From Sediminivirga luteola (GTDB lineage Bacteria > Actinomycetota > Actinomycetes > Actinomycetales > Brevibacteriaceae), in NCBI RefSeq assembly GCF_014639315.1, contig NZ_BMFY01000001.1:310001-374000 (forward strand): a stretch of DNA of 64,000 nucleotides, in the 5' to 3' direction. Under the pieces are notes generated by a model. The model had not been told where the DNA came from. It saw nothing but the letters and a program-made list of their open reading frames with translations, and made no database searches. Numbering within the stretch: position 1 is the stretch's first letter; the number at the start of each line of letters is the position of its first letter. Positions 8,441 to 17,721 of the stretch are shown one piece after another. Both the position numbers and the translations under genes were made by a program.

Positions 8441-9441
8441 CCCGCCACGATCGCGCACTCGCCAGCCTGCAGGGCCTCGCCCTCGGCGATGCGCTGGGCA
8501 TGCCCACCCAGTCCCTTTCCGCCGAGACGATCCGCCGGGACTACGGCGTCGTCGACCGCCTGCTCCCGGCCGGACCCCATCAGCAGATCGCCGCGGGAAT
8601 GCCCGCCGGGCGGATCACCGACGACACCGAGCAGGCCATCCTGCTGGCGGAACTGCTGCTGGAGCACCGCGGTGACATCCCCGCCCGCAGCCTCGCCGAG
8701 CGCCTTCTCGCCTGGGAGCAGCACATGGCGGCGACCGGCTCCCTCGACTTGCTCGGGCCCTCCACCAAAGCCGCGCTGGAACGTCTGCAAGCCGGCGAAT
8801 CCCCCGAGGAGACCGGCCGGTTCGGCACCACCAACGGTGCGGCGATGCGCATCGCCCCGGTCGGGATCGCCTTCCCGGCAGACCCGGCCGAGGCGTTCCT
8901 GGACGCGGTGCGAAGCGCCTCCAGCATCACCCACAACACCAGCATCGGCCTGGCCGCGGCAGCCGCCGTGGGGGCCGCCGTGAGCACCGGCATCGACGGC
9001 GCGAACCCCGAGGAGGCGCTCCGCCGCGCCATCGACGCCGCCGCGCTCGCCGAGGCGACCACGCCCTGGGCCGCGGGCGGGAAGATCTCGGAACGCACCC
9101 GGTGGGCGGCGGAGGAACTGCGTCGCCGGCCGGAACCGGAAGACCGCGCCGCCTTCGTCATCGGCGTCATCGGCACCTCGGTCGCCGCCCAGGAATCCGT
9201 GGTGGCCGCCCTCGCCATGGCCGCCACCTCCACGGACCCGTGGCGCACGCTCTGCGAGGCGGCGAGCTACGGCGGCGACACCGACACCGTCGCCGCCATC
9301 GCCGGGGCCGTGCTCGGCGCCGTACACGGGCTCGGGGCATGGCCCGCCGATGCCGTCGCGCGCGTCACCGAGCTCAACGAACTCTCCCTGCCCGGCATCG
9401 CCGCCTCCCTGCTGGAGCTGCGCACCGCGCGGGGGTCCTGA
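8437..9441 (+). CDS. ADP-ribosylglycohydrolase-family protein
   Basis: A 334-residue all-helical DraG/ARH-type hydrolase. Metal-binding motifs are visible: LGDALGMP near the N-terminus, ITDDTEQA at about 66-73 and YGGDTDTVA near residue 280. The family removes ADP-ribose from proteins or small molecules using two metal ions. The GTG start overlaps the GntR stop (GTGA), so the two are coupled. With a nucleobase/nucleoside permease and a sugar kinase next to it, its likely substrate is a small nucleoside-like compound rather than a modified protein; this is an inference from context only. Confidence 0.88.
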   Translation: MTRHDRALASLQGLALGDALGMPTQSLSAETIRRDYGVVDRLLPAGPHQQIAAGMPAGRITDDTEQAILLAELLLEHRGDIPARSLAERLLAWEQHMAATGSLDLLGPSTKAALERLQAGESPEETGRFGTTNGAAMRIAPVGIAFPADPAEAFLDAVRSASSITHNTSIGLAAAAAVGAAVSTGIDGANPEEALRRAIDAAALAEATTPWAAGGKISERTRWAAEELRRRPEPEDRAAFVIGVIGTSVAAQESVVAALAMAATSTDPWRTLCEAASYGGDTDTVAAIAGAVLGAVHGLGAWPADAVARVTELNELSLPGIAASLLELRTARGS

Positions 9442-9536
9442 AGCGGTACAGCATGCCGGGCGCGCACCACCGCACGGCACCGCCGGAACCCGCGCACCGA
9501 AACGACGCACCTTCACACAACGACGTCTGGAGCACC

Positions 9537-10964
9537 ATGAACGAGACCACACCGCCGAACGGGTCGCTCACCGCGATCGAACAGCGCGGCATCGAACCCG
9601 TCCCCGCGGACCAGCGGACCGGCAACCCCTTCCAGCTCTTCTGGGTCTGGTTCGCCGCCAACATCTCCATCCTGGGCATACCGCTCGGCGCCACCCTGGT
9701 GGTGCTCGGCCTCAACGTCTGGCAGGCGCTCCTGGCGGCGGTGATCGGCTCGGTGGGCTCCTTCGCCATCGTCGGCATCGTCTCCGTGGCCGGCCGCCGG
9801 GGAGGCGCTCCGAGCATGACCCTCTCCCGGGCGGTCTTCGGAGTGCGCGGCAACGCGGCGCCCACCTTCGTCACGCTCATCTCCCGGCTGGGCTGGGAGA
9901 CGGTCAACACCACCACCGGCGCCTTCGTCCTGCTCTCCCTGTTCTCGATCTTCACCGGCAGCGCCATCGCCGCCAAGGAAGCGCCCCTGCTCACGCTGCT
10001 CGGCATCGGCATCTTCGTGCTGTGCACCCTCCTGGTCTCGGGACTCGGGCACGCCGCGATCCTCGTCATCCAGCGCTGGGCGACCTGGATCTTCGGCGCG
10101 CTCAACCTCGTGGTGGGCGGTTTCCTGATCGTCAACGTGGACTGGCAGACCGTCGGCGCGATGCCGGCCGGGCCCCTCAGTGCCGTCATCCTGGGCATCG
10201 CGACCATCGCCGCGGGCACCGGCATCGGCTGGGCCGCGGCCGGCGCCGATATGGCCCGCTACCAGCGCACTTCCGTCAAGGCCGCGCACCTCATCGCCTC
10301 CAGCGCCGCCGGCGCGGGCATCCCGCTGATCCTCCTCATCGGCCTGGGATCCCTGCTGACAGCCAGCGACGACTCGCTCGCCTCGGCCACCGACCCGGTG
10401 GCCGCCATCCGCGAACTGCTGCCGCCGGAGATGGCGGCGCCCTACCTGATCGCGGCCTTCGGCGGCCTGCTGCTCTCCAATCACCTCTCGGTGTACTCGG
10501 CCGGCCTGACGACGATCACCCTGGGCCTGCGCGTGCGACGGGTCTACGCCGTGACCGTCGACGTGATCGTGACGTTCCTGGGCGCGATCTACTTCATGCT
10601 CATCGCCGACAGCTTCTACGACCCCTTCATCGCGTTCATCTCCCTGCTGGCCATCCCGCTGACCGCCTGGCTCGGCGTGTTCCTGGCCGATATGGTGCAC
10701 CGGCGCCACTACCAGGCCGCGGGCCTGCTCGACATGACCGCCTCCAGCCGGTACTGGTACCGCGGCGGCTTCGAATGGCGCGCCCTCCTGGCCTGGGCCG
10801 TCGCGATCGCGGCCGGTTACGGCACCCGCGCCGCCGATCAAGCCGGCATCGCCTGGCTCGTCACCTTCGCCGCCGCCTTCGGCCTCTACCTCCTGATGGG
10901 AGGCGCGCCCGCCCGGGACCGGGCTGACACCGCCGCGCCGACGGTGCAGCGGAGCGGCCGATGA
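9537..10964 (+). CDS. NCS1-family cytosine/purine/nucleoside permease
   Basis: A 475-residue protein with about 12 hydrophobic membrane segments and the family features of purine-cytosine permeases: an N-terminal TGNPFQLFWVWFAAN segment, a Gly-rich first helix pair, and a conserved GIGWAAAGADMARYQR stretch mid-protein. It should import a nucleobase, nucleoside or similar compound by cation symport. The ATG at 9537 follows GGAG with short spacing. It lies 95 bases after the ADP-ribosylglycohydrolase gene and overlaps the kinase gene by four bases. The exact substrate cannot be read from the sequence. Confidence 0.92.
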   Translation: MNETTPPNGSLTAIEQRGIEPVPADQRTGNPFQLFWVWFAANISILGIPLGATLVVLGLNVWQALLAAVIGSVGSFAIVGIVSVAGRRGGAPSMTLSRAVFGVRGNAAPTFVTLISRLGWETVNTTTGAFVLLSLFSIFTGSAIAAKEAPLLTLLGIGIFVLCTLLVSGLGHAAILVIQRWATWIFGALNLVVGGFLIVNVDWQTVGAMPAGPLSAVILGIATIAAGTGIGWAAAGADMARYQRTSVKAAHLIASSAAGAGIPLILLIGLGSLLTASDDSLASATDPVAAIRELLPPEMAAPYLIAAFGGLLLSNHLSVYSAGLTTITLGLRVRRVYAVTVDVIVTFLGAIYFMLIADSFYDPFIAFISLLAIPLTAWLGVFLADMVHRRHYQAAGLLDMTASSRYWYRGGFEWRALLAWAVAIAAGYGTRAADQAGIAWLVTFAAAFGLYLLMGGAPARDRADTAAPTVQRSGR

Positions 10965-11923
10965 GCGCCGGGCCCAGGGAACACGGCGGCCGGCTGCTGT
11001 ACACCGGCAATGTGATCGCCGATGTGGTCCTCACCGTCGACGCGCTGCCCGAGCCCGGCGGCGACGTCCTGGCCGGCTCATCCCAGCTGCTGGCCGGAGG
11101 CGGCTTCAACATCCTCGCCGCGGCCCGCCGGGACGGCGCCGAGGTGCTCTACTGCGGGCACTACGGTACCGGGGTGTTCGGGACGATCGTCGCCGAGGCG
11201 CTGCAGCACGAGGGCATCCCATGCGCCCACCCGCCCCGCACGGATGCTGACAGCGGGTACTGCATCGTGCTCGTCGACCGGAACGCCGAACGCACCTTCG
11301 TCACCCACAGCGGTGCCGAGGCATACCTCGACGAATCCGATCTGACGGCGCTCACGGTGGGCGATGGCGACGTGATCGGCGTCTCCGGATACAGCCTCGC
11401 GCATCCGCGCAACGCCGCCGCCGTGAGCGCATGGCTGTCCTCGGTCCCGGAGGCCGCCCGCGTCATCCTGGACCCCTCGCCCCTGGTGGCTCAGCTGCCG
11501 GTCGCGGTGCTCGACGCGGTGCTGGCCCGTACCGATCTGCTCAGTGCCAACGCCCGTGAGATCGGCATCCTGGCCGGGGACCGCCGGGAAACGGTGGAAC
11601 GAGCCGCGCAAGGCGTACTACCGCGGCTGCGTGCAGGCGGGGCCGTCCTGGCCCGGGACGGAAGCCGTGGCTGCTGGATCGTGCGGCCTGGGACCGCTCC
11701 CGTGCATGTGCCCGGATTCCCGGTCCGCGCGGTCGACACCACCGGCGCCGGAGACGCCCACACCGGCGTCCTGGCGGCGGGCCTGCTGGGCGGGCTGAGC
11801 CTGCCGTCCGCCGTCCGCCGGGCCAATGCGGCGGCGGCGCTCGCGGTGACCCGCCTGGGACCGGCGACGAGCCCCACAGCGGAGGAGATCGACGCCTTGC
11901 TGCGCGAGAACACCCCGTCGTAA
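10961..11923 (+). CDS. PfkB-family (ribokinase-like) sugar or nucleoside kinase
   Basis: A 320-residue kinase. PfkB signature 1 is seen near residue 40-60 (LAGGGFNILAAARRDGAEV) and signature 2 with the catalytic aspartate is DTTGAGDAHTG near residue 260. Family members phosphorylate ribose, nucleosides, pseudouridine or related sugars. The start ATG overlaps the permease stop (ATGA), so transport and phosphorylation are coupled. A plausible route is import, hydrolysis of a glycosidic bond by the ADP-ribosylglycohydrolase relative, and phosphorylation of the sugar. The convergent gene starts 194 bases later; that gap shows no clear terminator. Confidence 0.9.
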   Translation: MSAGPREHGGRLLYTGNVIADVVLTVDALPEPGGDVLAGSSQLLAGGGFNILAAARRDGAEVLYCGHYGTGVFGTIVAEALQHEGIPCAHPPRTDADSGYCIVLVDRNAERTFVTHSGAEAYLDESDLTALTVGDGDVIGVSGYSLAHPRNAAAVSAWLSSVPEAARVILDPSPLVAQLPVAVLDAVLARTDLLSANAREIGILAGDRRETVERAAQGVLPRLRAGGAVLARDGSRGCWIVRPGTAPVHVPGFPVRAVDTTGAGDAHTGVLAAGLLGGLSLPSAVRRANAAAALAVTRLGPATSPTAEEIDALLRENTPS

Positions 11924-12117
11924 GACGTAGACACTGAGATCGGCCCGCCCGAGCATCGGCGCGGGCATCCCACCTTTCGGCGCCACGCCGGGCGTGGCCG
12001 TACGAGGGCACCCGGTCATTCCCGAGGGAACTCCGTCGCGCGCCGCTGATCACGGGCAGCACGGCTGGAGTAACGCTCGGAGCGCACTGCACGGCAGGCT
12101 GCCGCGACGGCAGGCGC

Positions 12118-14163
12118 TCATCCTGCCGGGCGGACCGCCTGGACCCGGTGGAGCACCAGCGTGATCTCGGCGTCATCGGCGACCCGCCGGGCCCGGATGC
12201 GCCCGCCGTGCACCGACAGCGGCACGATGTGCAACTGGTGCGCGCCGCCGCGGGAGTCGGCCGCGGTCACGATCACCGCACGGCCGGCGGAGGCGGCGTC
12301 CTGCAGCCGCCCGGCCAGGGACTCGGGAGCGCTCGCGGCGCCTTCCTGCGGCTCCTCGGCGGGCTCCGCCAGCCAGCGTTCGGCGGCGGCGCGCACGGCT
12401 TCCCCGGGCAGCGCGCGCGGCCCGGAGGAGATGGCCGGGGCCGAGGGCTCGGGCGCCCGGGGCGGCGGCTCCGTGGTGACGACCGGGACGCCGTCCTGCT
12501 CAGCGACCGCCCTGACCCCGATCTCCTCCAGCGCCTGGATCAGCGCGACCGGCGTGACGGCTGAGATCGCGACGGTCGGCGCGATCCGCTGGAGGCCCAG
12601 GCCGATCGGCTGCTGGGCCAGGATCCGTTCCAGTTCGTCCGGTTCCTCCGTCCGGACGTAACCGCGGGCGCGGCCCACCCGGATCCGGCCGAAGCGACGG
12701 TCGGCATCGGCGATGAGGTACTCCAGCGGCTGGGGGATGCCGGTGGGCGACCACTCGCGCAAGCGCTCCAGGATCGTCTGGGCCGTCAGGCCGCGATGCA
12801 TCCCCGCCGTCACGCTCTCGGGCGTGAACCGGAAGATCTGCCCCTGGCCCCGCCCGCGCGGGGTGGCGACGGAAGTGAGGAATCCGCGCAGCTCAGGGGC
12901 CGGCACTCCCGGCACGATCGCCGTCAGATCCGCCTGCAGCAGGACCTCGTGCGTGTGGGCCGGCAACAGCGCCGCCATCTCCTCGCGGGCGCCGTTGCGC
13001 TCCCCGGCACTCCACCGGCGCCCCGCCGGCGAGCAGCCGATCGCGTCGCCGCGCAGCGGCCGGGTCGCCAGGCCCAGGCGGATGGCCCCGTCGATGACGC
13101 CCGGCAGCAGGCTCTCCCGCCGGGCGAATCCGAGCGGACGCCGCCAGCGGAGCCGGGCGGCCAGCTCCGCGCGGGGAACCACCGTGCCCTCGGGCACTTC
13201 GGTGAGTTCGCGCAGCACCTCCGCCCGCAGTCCCGGCAGCCCGGCCCGCTCGCTCCCGGGGGCCAGCAAGGCGACGTCGTCGTTCCCGGCCGGCTGCCGG
13301 AGAGAAGCCCACCAGCTCTGCATCAGCTTGGCCCACTGCTCGGGGACCGCCAGAGCGGAGAACTCGCCCGCCCGGCGGGTGGGCAGCCAGTGCTCCTCGT
13401 CTTCACCGATCAGTGCCGCGCCGTACGCCAGCTCGACCGCGAAGGCCAGCTCCGCCTGGTCGGTGTCGAGAGTCTGCGCCAGGCGCTGCGCGTCCCGGCG
13501 TCCCATGCCGCCCGAGCGCAGCCGGCGCGGCGGATCTGCGTCGATGGCGTCCAGCAGCGCGATGATGAGACCGATCGTCGAGGTGACGGTGCCGGCGACC
13601 AGATGCGCGGCGCGGTCAGCCGGCAGCGGGGCCGGGGTGAATCCGGGTGGTCCGGCCGGGCCCGGCTGCCCGCTGAGATCATCGTGCCCGCCGACGTCAC
13701 CGAGCCCGGAGAGGGCGGCCTGGGCGTCGGTCTCCTCGGCGCGCAGCACCCGGAAGATCTCCGGTTGCAGGCGCACCGCCAGCGGCGGCCCGTCGTGCGC
13801 CGGGGCCTCGCCGTCTGCCCCACTCAGTCCGGCAGGGCCGCTCCCGGGATGCGCCGGCCAGACGAGACCGAGGAGGATGAGCGCATCAAGCGCGGGGCCC
13901 GGCTCTGCCGGCACGGAGCCGAGCGGGTCCTCGGCGGCTTCGGCGAGCCGGAGGAGGCAGGTGAGTTCCGGGGCGTTCAGATGGTCCACCGCCCTGGCGA
14001 CGCTCGCACGGGACGACGCTCGCGCGGTGAAGGCGCGCAGGTCGCGCGGCAGCGGGTGCAGGGTGTCCGGACGCCGCATCGCCATGGCGGCCACCTGGCC
14101 GGCGTCCAGCCCGGACAGCCATGCGGTGAAGGTCTGCGCGCGAGCGGGGCGGGAAGGTGCCAT
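12118..14163 (-). CDS. Helicase_C_3 (XPB/Ssl2-associated) domain protein
   Basis: A 681-residue protein without an obvious Walker A motif. Its C-terminal half, with features such as EYLIADADRRFGRIRVGRARGYVR and LQRIAPTVAIS, matches the helicase-associated domain family (PF13625, Helicase_C_3) of mycobacterial Rv0862c, which is encoded beside XPB. The N-terminal half (about 1-330) looks like a series of winged-helix-type helical repeats. The likely role is as a partner of XPB in DNA repair, but no activity is established. I take the ATG at 14163: a TACTAT box lies six bases upstream (14170-14175), fitting a leaderless mRNA. Confidence 0.85.
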   Translation of the reverse strand: MAPSRPARAQTFTAWLSGLDAGQVAAMAMRRPDTLHPLPRDLRAFTARASSRASVARAVDHLNAPELTCLLRLAEAAEDPLGSVPAEPGPALDALILLGLVWPAHPGSGPAGLSGADGEAPAHDGPPLAVRLQPEIFRVLRAEETDAQAALSGLGDVGGHDDLSGQPGPAGPPGFTPAPLPADRAAHLVAGTVTSTIGLIIALLDAIDADPPRRLRSGGMGRRDAQRLAQTLDTDQAELAFAVELAYGAALIGEDEEHWLPTRRAGEFSALAVPEQWAKLMQSWWASLRQPAGNDDVALLAPGSERAGLPGLRAEVLRELTEVPEGTVVPRAELAARLRWRRPLGFARRESLLPGVIDGAIRLGLATRPLRGDAIGCSPAGRRWSAGERNGAREEMAALLPAHTHEVLLQADLTAIVPGVPAPELRGFLTSVATPRGRGQGQIFRFTPESVTAGMHRGLTAQTILERLREWSPTGIPQPLEYLIADADRRFGRIRVGRARGYVRTEEPDELERILAQQPIGLGLQRIAPTVAISAVTPVALIQALEEIGVRAVAEQDGVPVVTTEPPPRAPEPSAPAISSGPRALPGEAVRAAAERWLAEPAEEPQEGAASAPESLAGRLQDAASAGRAVIVTAADSRGGAHQLHIVPLSVHGGRIRARRVADDAEITLVLHRVQAVRPAG

Positions 14164-14250
14164 CGCTCCATAGTACGAGGCGGGCCGGCGCCGGGTGCGC
14201 CCGTCCCGGGTGGCGGTGCCGGCGTCCGGCGCGGGCGATATACTCGGGGC

Positions 14251-14556
14251 ATGTCCATTCCCGCAGACGCCGGCACCGGTCAGCCCGGCGGCACCAGCGC
14301 GCCCGGCAGCAACGCCGCTGCGTCCGCGCACGGGCAGCAGGCGGCCGACTCACCGGTGGACAGGACGCTGACCGCAGCAGCGGTCGTCCTGACGGTGGCC
14401 GCCTCCCTGGCACTGGCGGGAGTGATCCTCATCGGCCTCTTCGCGCCGCCGGCGCCGGCCGTGCTGACCTGGACGGCGATGGTGGGCTTCCCGCTGGCTT
14501 TCGCCCTCCTGATCGCGATCGTCATCAGAGCGATCGGCCGCCGCAGGAAGTTCTAG
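14251..14556 (+). CDS. Small two-helix membrane protein
   Basis: A 101-residue protein with a Gly/Ala/Ser-rich cytoplasmic N-terminus (1-40), two membrane helices (about 41-63 and 72-94) and a basic RRRKF tail. No family is recognised with certainty; similar small proteins occur beside the Helicase_C_3 gene in other actinobacteria. TATACT (14239-14244) lies six bases before the ATG, a clear leaderless start. It is divergent from the Helicase_C_3 gene, with 87 bases between the two starts and a -10 box for each. Confidence 0.75.
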   Translation: MSIPADAGTGQPGGTSAPGSNAAASAHGQQAADSPVDRTLTAAAVVLTVAASLALAGVILIGLFAPPAPAVLTWTAMVGFPLAFALLIAIVIRAIGRRRKF

Positions 14557-14702
14557 AAGGACCTCTCGCCGGCCCCGCCCCTGGCACGCGGAAGGCAGAT
14601 TCCCGGCCTGGCCCGGACCCCTCAAGGCTTGCCGCCAGCTGACTGTTCCCATCCCTTGTGATCCCGCAGGTGCACCCGACGCACGCAGAGTAAGGAGAGA
14701 CC

Positions 14703-15083
14703 ATGCCGACCGGAAAAGTGAAGTTCTTCGATGTGGAGAAGGGCTTCGGTTTCGTCACGGGTGACGACGGCGAGCAGGCGTTCCTGCACGCCTCGGCGCT
14801 GCCGGACGGCGTGACGGAACTCAAGCCGGGCACTCGTCTGGACTATGACATCGTCGCCGGACGCAAGGGCACGCAGGTGCTCAAGGCGCGCCTTCTGGAA
14901 CCGGCCAAGCCGGCCCGCCGGAAGCGCCGTTCCGCCACCGAGCTGTCCTCGATGGTGCAGGATGTCATCAACCTCCTGGATCAGGAGAGCAACAGCCTGC
15001 GCCAGGGGCGGTATCCTGACCGTGCACACGGCAAGAAGATCGCCGCGCTGCTGCGCGCCATCGCCGATGACCTGGAAGGCTGA
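14703..15083 (+). CDS. Cold-shock domain protein with C-terminal extension
   Basis: A 126-residue protein. Residues 1-65 are a cold-shock domain with both RNA-binding motifs (KGFGFV and AFLHASAL). A basic linker (RRKRRS) and a helical tail of about 50 residues follow. Cold-shock proteins bind single-stranded RNA and DNA and melt RNA structure. The longer form with a helical tail matches actinobacterial CspB (about 135 residues) rather than the 67-residue CspA. A strong AAGGAGA site precedes the ATG. It sits 16 bases before the DUF3027 gene and is probably co-transcribed with it. Confidence 0.93.
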   Translation: MPTGKVKFFDVEKGFGFVTGDDGEQAFLHASALPDGVTELKPGTRLDYDIVAGRKGTQVLKARLLEPAKPARRKRRSATELSSMVQDVINLLDQESNSLRQGRYPDRAHGKKIAALLRAIADDLEG

Positions 15084-15099
15084 AGGAGGATCCCGTTAC

Positions 15100-15873
15100 G
15101 TGAAAGCCGCGAAGCCCGACGCCGTGCTGGCTGAGGCCACCGTGCTGGCCCGTCAGGCGATCGAGGAGATCGCCCCCGCCAGCGAGATCGGCGAGCACCA
15201 GGGCGTCCGCGCCGAGGGGCAGCGTCTGGTCAGTCACTATTTCGCCTGCACCGCCCCGGGATACCGCGGATGGTCCTGGGTGGCGGTCCTGGCGAGGGTG
15301 CCCCGCAGTAAGAAGGCCACGGTCTGCGAGACCGCGCTGCTGCCCGGCGACGATGCGCTCATCTCCCCGCCGTGGGTGCCGTGGGAGAAGCGCCTGGAAC
15401 CGGGCGACCTGCGCCCAGAAGACACGCTGCCCCGGCTCGACGCGGATCCGGCGCTGCAGCCAGGATACGAGCAGACCGGTGCCGGCCAGGAGGATTACGA
15501 GGACGTCACCGACATCGACCGGCTCGCGTTCTTCGAACTCGGGCTCGGCCGGGAACGGGTGCTCTCGCCGGAAGGCCTGCGGCGGGCCGCGGAGCGCTGG
15601 CAGGACAGCGAGCGGGGTCCCCGGGGGGAGTACTCCCGGCACGCGGAGAAGAACTGCGGATCCTGCGGGTACCTGCTCCCGATTGCCGGCGGCCTGCGCC
15701 AGCAGTTCGGCATCTGCGCCTCGGAGTGGTCCCCGCACGACGGGAAGGTCGTCTCCCTCGACGCCGGCTGTGGCGCGCATTCCGAGACGGACGTGGTCCA
15801 CGAGACCCGGGAACCCGCGCAGCCCATGATCGACGATCTCGGGCGCGGACTGGAGCCCACCTCCCTGCGCTGA
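15100..15873 (+). CDS. DUF3027 protein
   Basis: A 257-residue protein of an actinobacteria-specific family (compare Rv0883c, also near serC). Its C-terminal third contains NCGSCGYLLP and later Cys residues (GICASEW, DAGCGAHSE), a probable zinc site also found in the family. No enzymatic motif is seen. I chose GTG at 15100 because AAGGAGG lies just upstream. The position directly after the cold-shock gene is conserved in related genomes as far as I recall; the function is unknown. Confidence 0.85.
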   Translation: MKAAKPDAVLAEATVLARQAIEEIAPASEIGEHQGVRAEGQRLVSHYFACTAPGYRGWSWVAVLARVPRSKKATVCETALLPGDDALISPPWVPWEKRLEPGDLRPEDTLPRLDADPALQPGYEQTGAGQEDYEDVTDIDRLAFFELGLGRERVLSPEGLRRAAERWQDSERGPRGEYSRHAEKNCGSCGYLLPIAGGLRQQFGICASEWSPHDGKVVSLDAGCGAHSETDVVHETREPAQPMIDDLGRGLEPTSLR

Positions 15874-15930
15874 ACGGTCGTGCCCGGCGCCCGGCGCCGC
15901 ACGCTGGCGAGCACCCGATAGGGTGGTGCC

Positions 15931-16434
15931 ATGAGCGCTGCCGTGATCGCTGCCATCCTGTGCGGCCTGGCCATCCTGGTCGGCTGCCTGGGAATCATCG
16001 TGCCGGTGCTTCCCGGTAGCATCCTGATCCTCATCGCGGGGCTGGCCTGGGCCATCGTCGCCGGCGGTCCCGCCGGATGGATCGCTTTCGCGGTGATCGC
16101 CGTGTTCTCCACCGCCGGTATGACCATCAGCTGGGTCCTCACCGGCCGGCGTCTCAAGGAGCGCGCCGTCCCCAACAGTTCCATCCTGTGGAGCGCCGTC
16201 GGCGCCGTGATCGGCTTCTTCGTGATTCCCGTGCTCGGGCTCGCCGTCGGCTTCCTGGCCGGGCTCTACGCCGCCGAGTACGCCCGCCTCCGTGACGCCC
16301 GGCGGGCCTGGGAGTCCAGCATCGCCGCGATCAAGGCGCTCGGCATCGGGATCCTCGTCGAGTTCATCCTCGCCGTCGGGTCCGCTCTGACCTTCGCCGT
16401 CTCCGTGGCGACGCATTTCCTCCAGGCCGCCTGA
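15931..16434 (+). CDS. DUF456 membrane protein
   Basis: A 167-residue protein with four or five membrane segments and the DUF456 pattern: an N-terminal GIIVPVLPGS segment, a central polar region (TGRRLKERAVPNSSILWSAVGA) and a second GFFVIPVLGLAVGFLAG hairpin. The function is unknown. TAGGGT (15919-15924) stands six bases before the ATG with no ribosome-binding site, so this is another likely leaderless gene. It converges with serC. Confidence 0.85.
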   Translation: MSAAVIAAILCGLAILVGCLGIIVPVLPGSILILIAGLAWAIVAGGPAGWIAFAVIAVFSTAGMTISWVLTGRRLKERAVPNSSILWSAVGAVIGFFVIPVLGLAVGFLAGLYAAEYARLRDARRAWESSIAAIKALGIGILVEFILAVGSALTFAVSVATHFLQAA

Positions 16435-16479
16435 GCGCTGCCTGCGACGAGTCAGACAGCGCTGCCTGACGGGTCAGAC
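16434..16479. repeat. Short tandem duplication between DUF456 and serC
   Basis: AGCGCTGCCTGCGACGAGTC plus AGAC at 16434-16457 is followed by a 22-base near copy at 16458-16479. The junction forms an imperfect 20-bp palindrome (16451-16470, GTCAGACAGC/GCTGCCTGAC) that could act as a weak two-way terminator between the convergent genes. It runs into the last two codons of serC. Confidence 0.7.
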
Positions 16480-17601
16480 GAGGGTGCCCAGCACATACTC
16501 GATGCTGGCGATCAGCTGCCGCACGTCCTGCGGGTCCACGGAGACGAAGGTCGCCACCCGGAGCTGGTTGCGGCCGAGCTTCCGGTACGGTTCCACGTCG
16601 ACGATGCCGTTCTCCCGCAGTACCTGCGCCAGGGCCGTCGCGTCCACCTCCGGATCGAAATCGAGGGTGACGACTACGTCGGAGCGGAACGCCGGATCCG
16701 CCACGAACGGCGTGACGTCATCGCGTCCGGCAGCCCAGTCGTATAGCAGTGCGGCGCTCTCGGCGGTGCGCTCGGCCGCCCAGGAGAGCCCGCCGTTGCC
16801 GTTGATCCAGTCGATCTGCTCGGCCAGCAGCAGCAGGGTCGCCACCGCCGGCGTGTTGTAGGTCTGGTTCTTCCGGGAGTTCTCCACGGCCGTGACCAGA
16901 TCCAGCGAGGCGGGAATCCACCGCCCGGAGTCCTTGATCTCCTGAGCCCGGGCCAGCGCCCGGGGTGACATGACCGCCAGCCACAGGCCGCCGTCGGCGC
17001 TCATGTTCTTCTGCGGGGCGAAGTAGTAGACGTCCGCCTGGGTGATGTCCACCTCCAGGCCGCCGGCGCCGGAGGTGGCATCGACCACCATGAGGGCGTC
17101 TTCGGCGGCACCCGTGATGCGGGTGACGGGGACCGCCACGCCGGTCGAGGTCTCGTTGTGCGGCCAGGCATAGACATCGGCGCCGGCCACCGCCTGCGGC
17201 AGGCCTCCGGTACCGGGCTCGTACCGCTGGACGTCGCTGGGCTCCAGATGCGGCGCACCGTCGGTGGCGGCGGCGAACTTCGCGCCGAACTCGCCGAACG
17301 CGGCGTGGGCCGCTTTGCGGCGCACCAGTCCGAAGGCTGCCACGTCCCAGAAGACGGTGGACCCGCCGTTGCCCAGGACGACCTCGTAGCCGTCCGGCAG
17401 ATTGAACAGCTCGGCCAGACCCGTGCGGATCCGGCCGACGAGGTTCTTCACGGGCGCCTGCCGGTGTGAAGTGCCCAGCAGCGCCGGCCCGGCCTCGGCC
17501 AGGCGTTCCACCTGGGCGGCACGGACCCGGGCCGGACCGGAACCGAAGCGGCCGTCGGCGGGGAGGAGGTCTGCGGGAATCTGGATGCTCTGCTCAGTCA
17601 C
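16474..17601 (-). CDS. serC: Phosphoserine aminotransferase
   Basis: A 375-residue PLP enzyme of the actinobacterial SerC type. It begins MTEQSIQIPADLLPADGRFGSG-like sequence, and the PLP lysine is Lys198 in APQKNMS. It converts 3-phosphohydroxypyruvate and glutamate to phosphoserine in serine synthesis, and in some bacteria also acts in PLP synthesis. The GTG at 17601 is preferred; TAGACT lies seven bases upstream (17609-17614). It is divergent from pdxH, the PLP salvage oxidase, a functionally sensible pairing because SerC requires PLP. Confidence 0.93.
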   Translation of the reverse strand: MTEQSIQIPADLLPADGRFGSGPARVRAAQVERLAEAGPALLGTSHRQAPVKNLVGRIRTGLAELFNLPDGYEVVLGNGGSTVFWDVAAFGLVRRKAAHAAFGEFGAKFAAATDGAPHLEPSDVQRYEPGTGGLPQAVAGADVYAWPHNETSTGVAVPVTRITGAAEDALMVVDATSGAGGLEVDITQADVYYFAPQKNMSADGGLWLAVMSPRALARAQEIKDSGRWIPASLDLVTAVENSRKNQTYNTPAVATLLLLAEQIDWINGNGGLSWAAERTAESAALLYDWAAGRDDVTPFVADPAFRSDVVVTLDFDPEVDATALAQVLRENGIVDVEPYRKLGRNQLRVATFVSVDPQDVRQLIASIEYVLGTLV

Positions 17602-17721
17602 GCGCCCAAGTCTACGCAGCCCGGATCCGGGGACCGGTGCGCGAGCCCGCGGCGGGGACGGCCCGTGGTGCGAGGCGCCCCGCACTGCGCGCCAGCCTGC
17701 CCGCGGTCCTACGCTGGAGCC

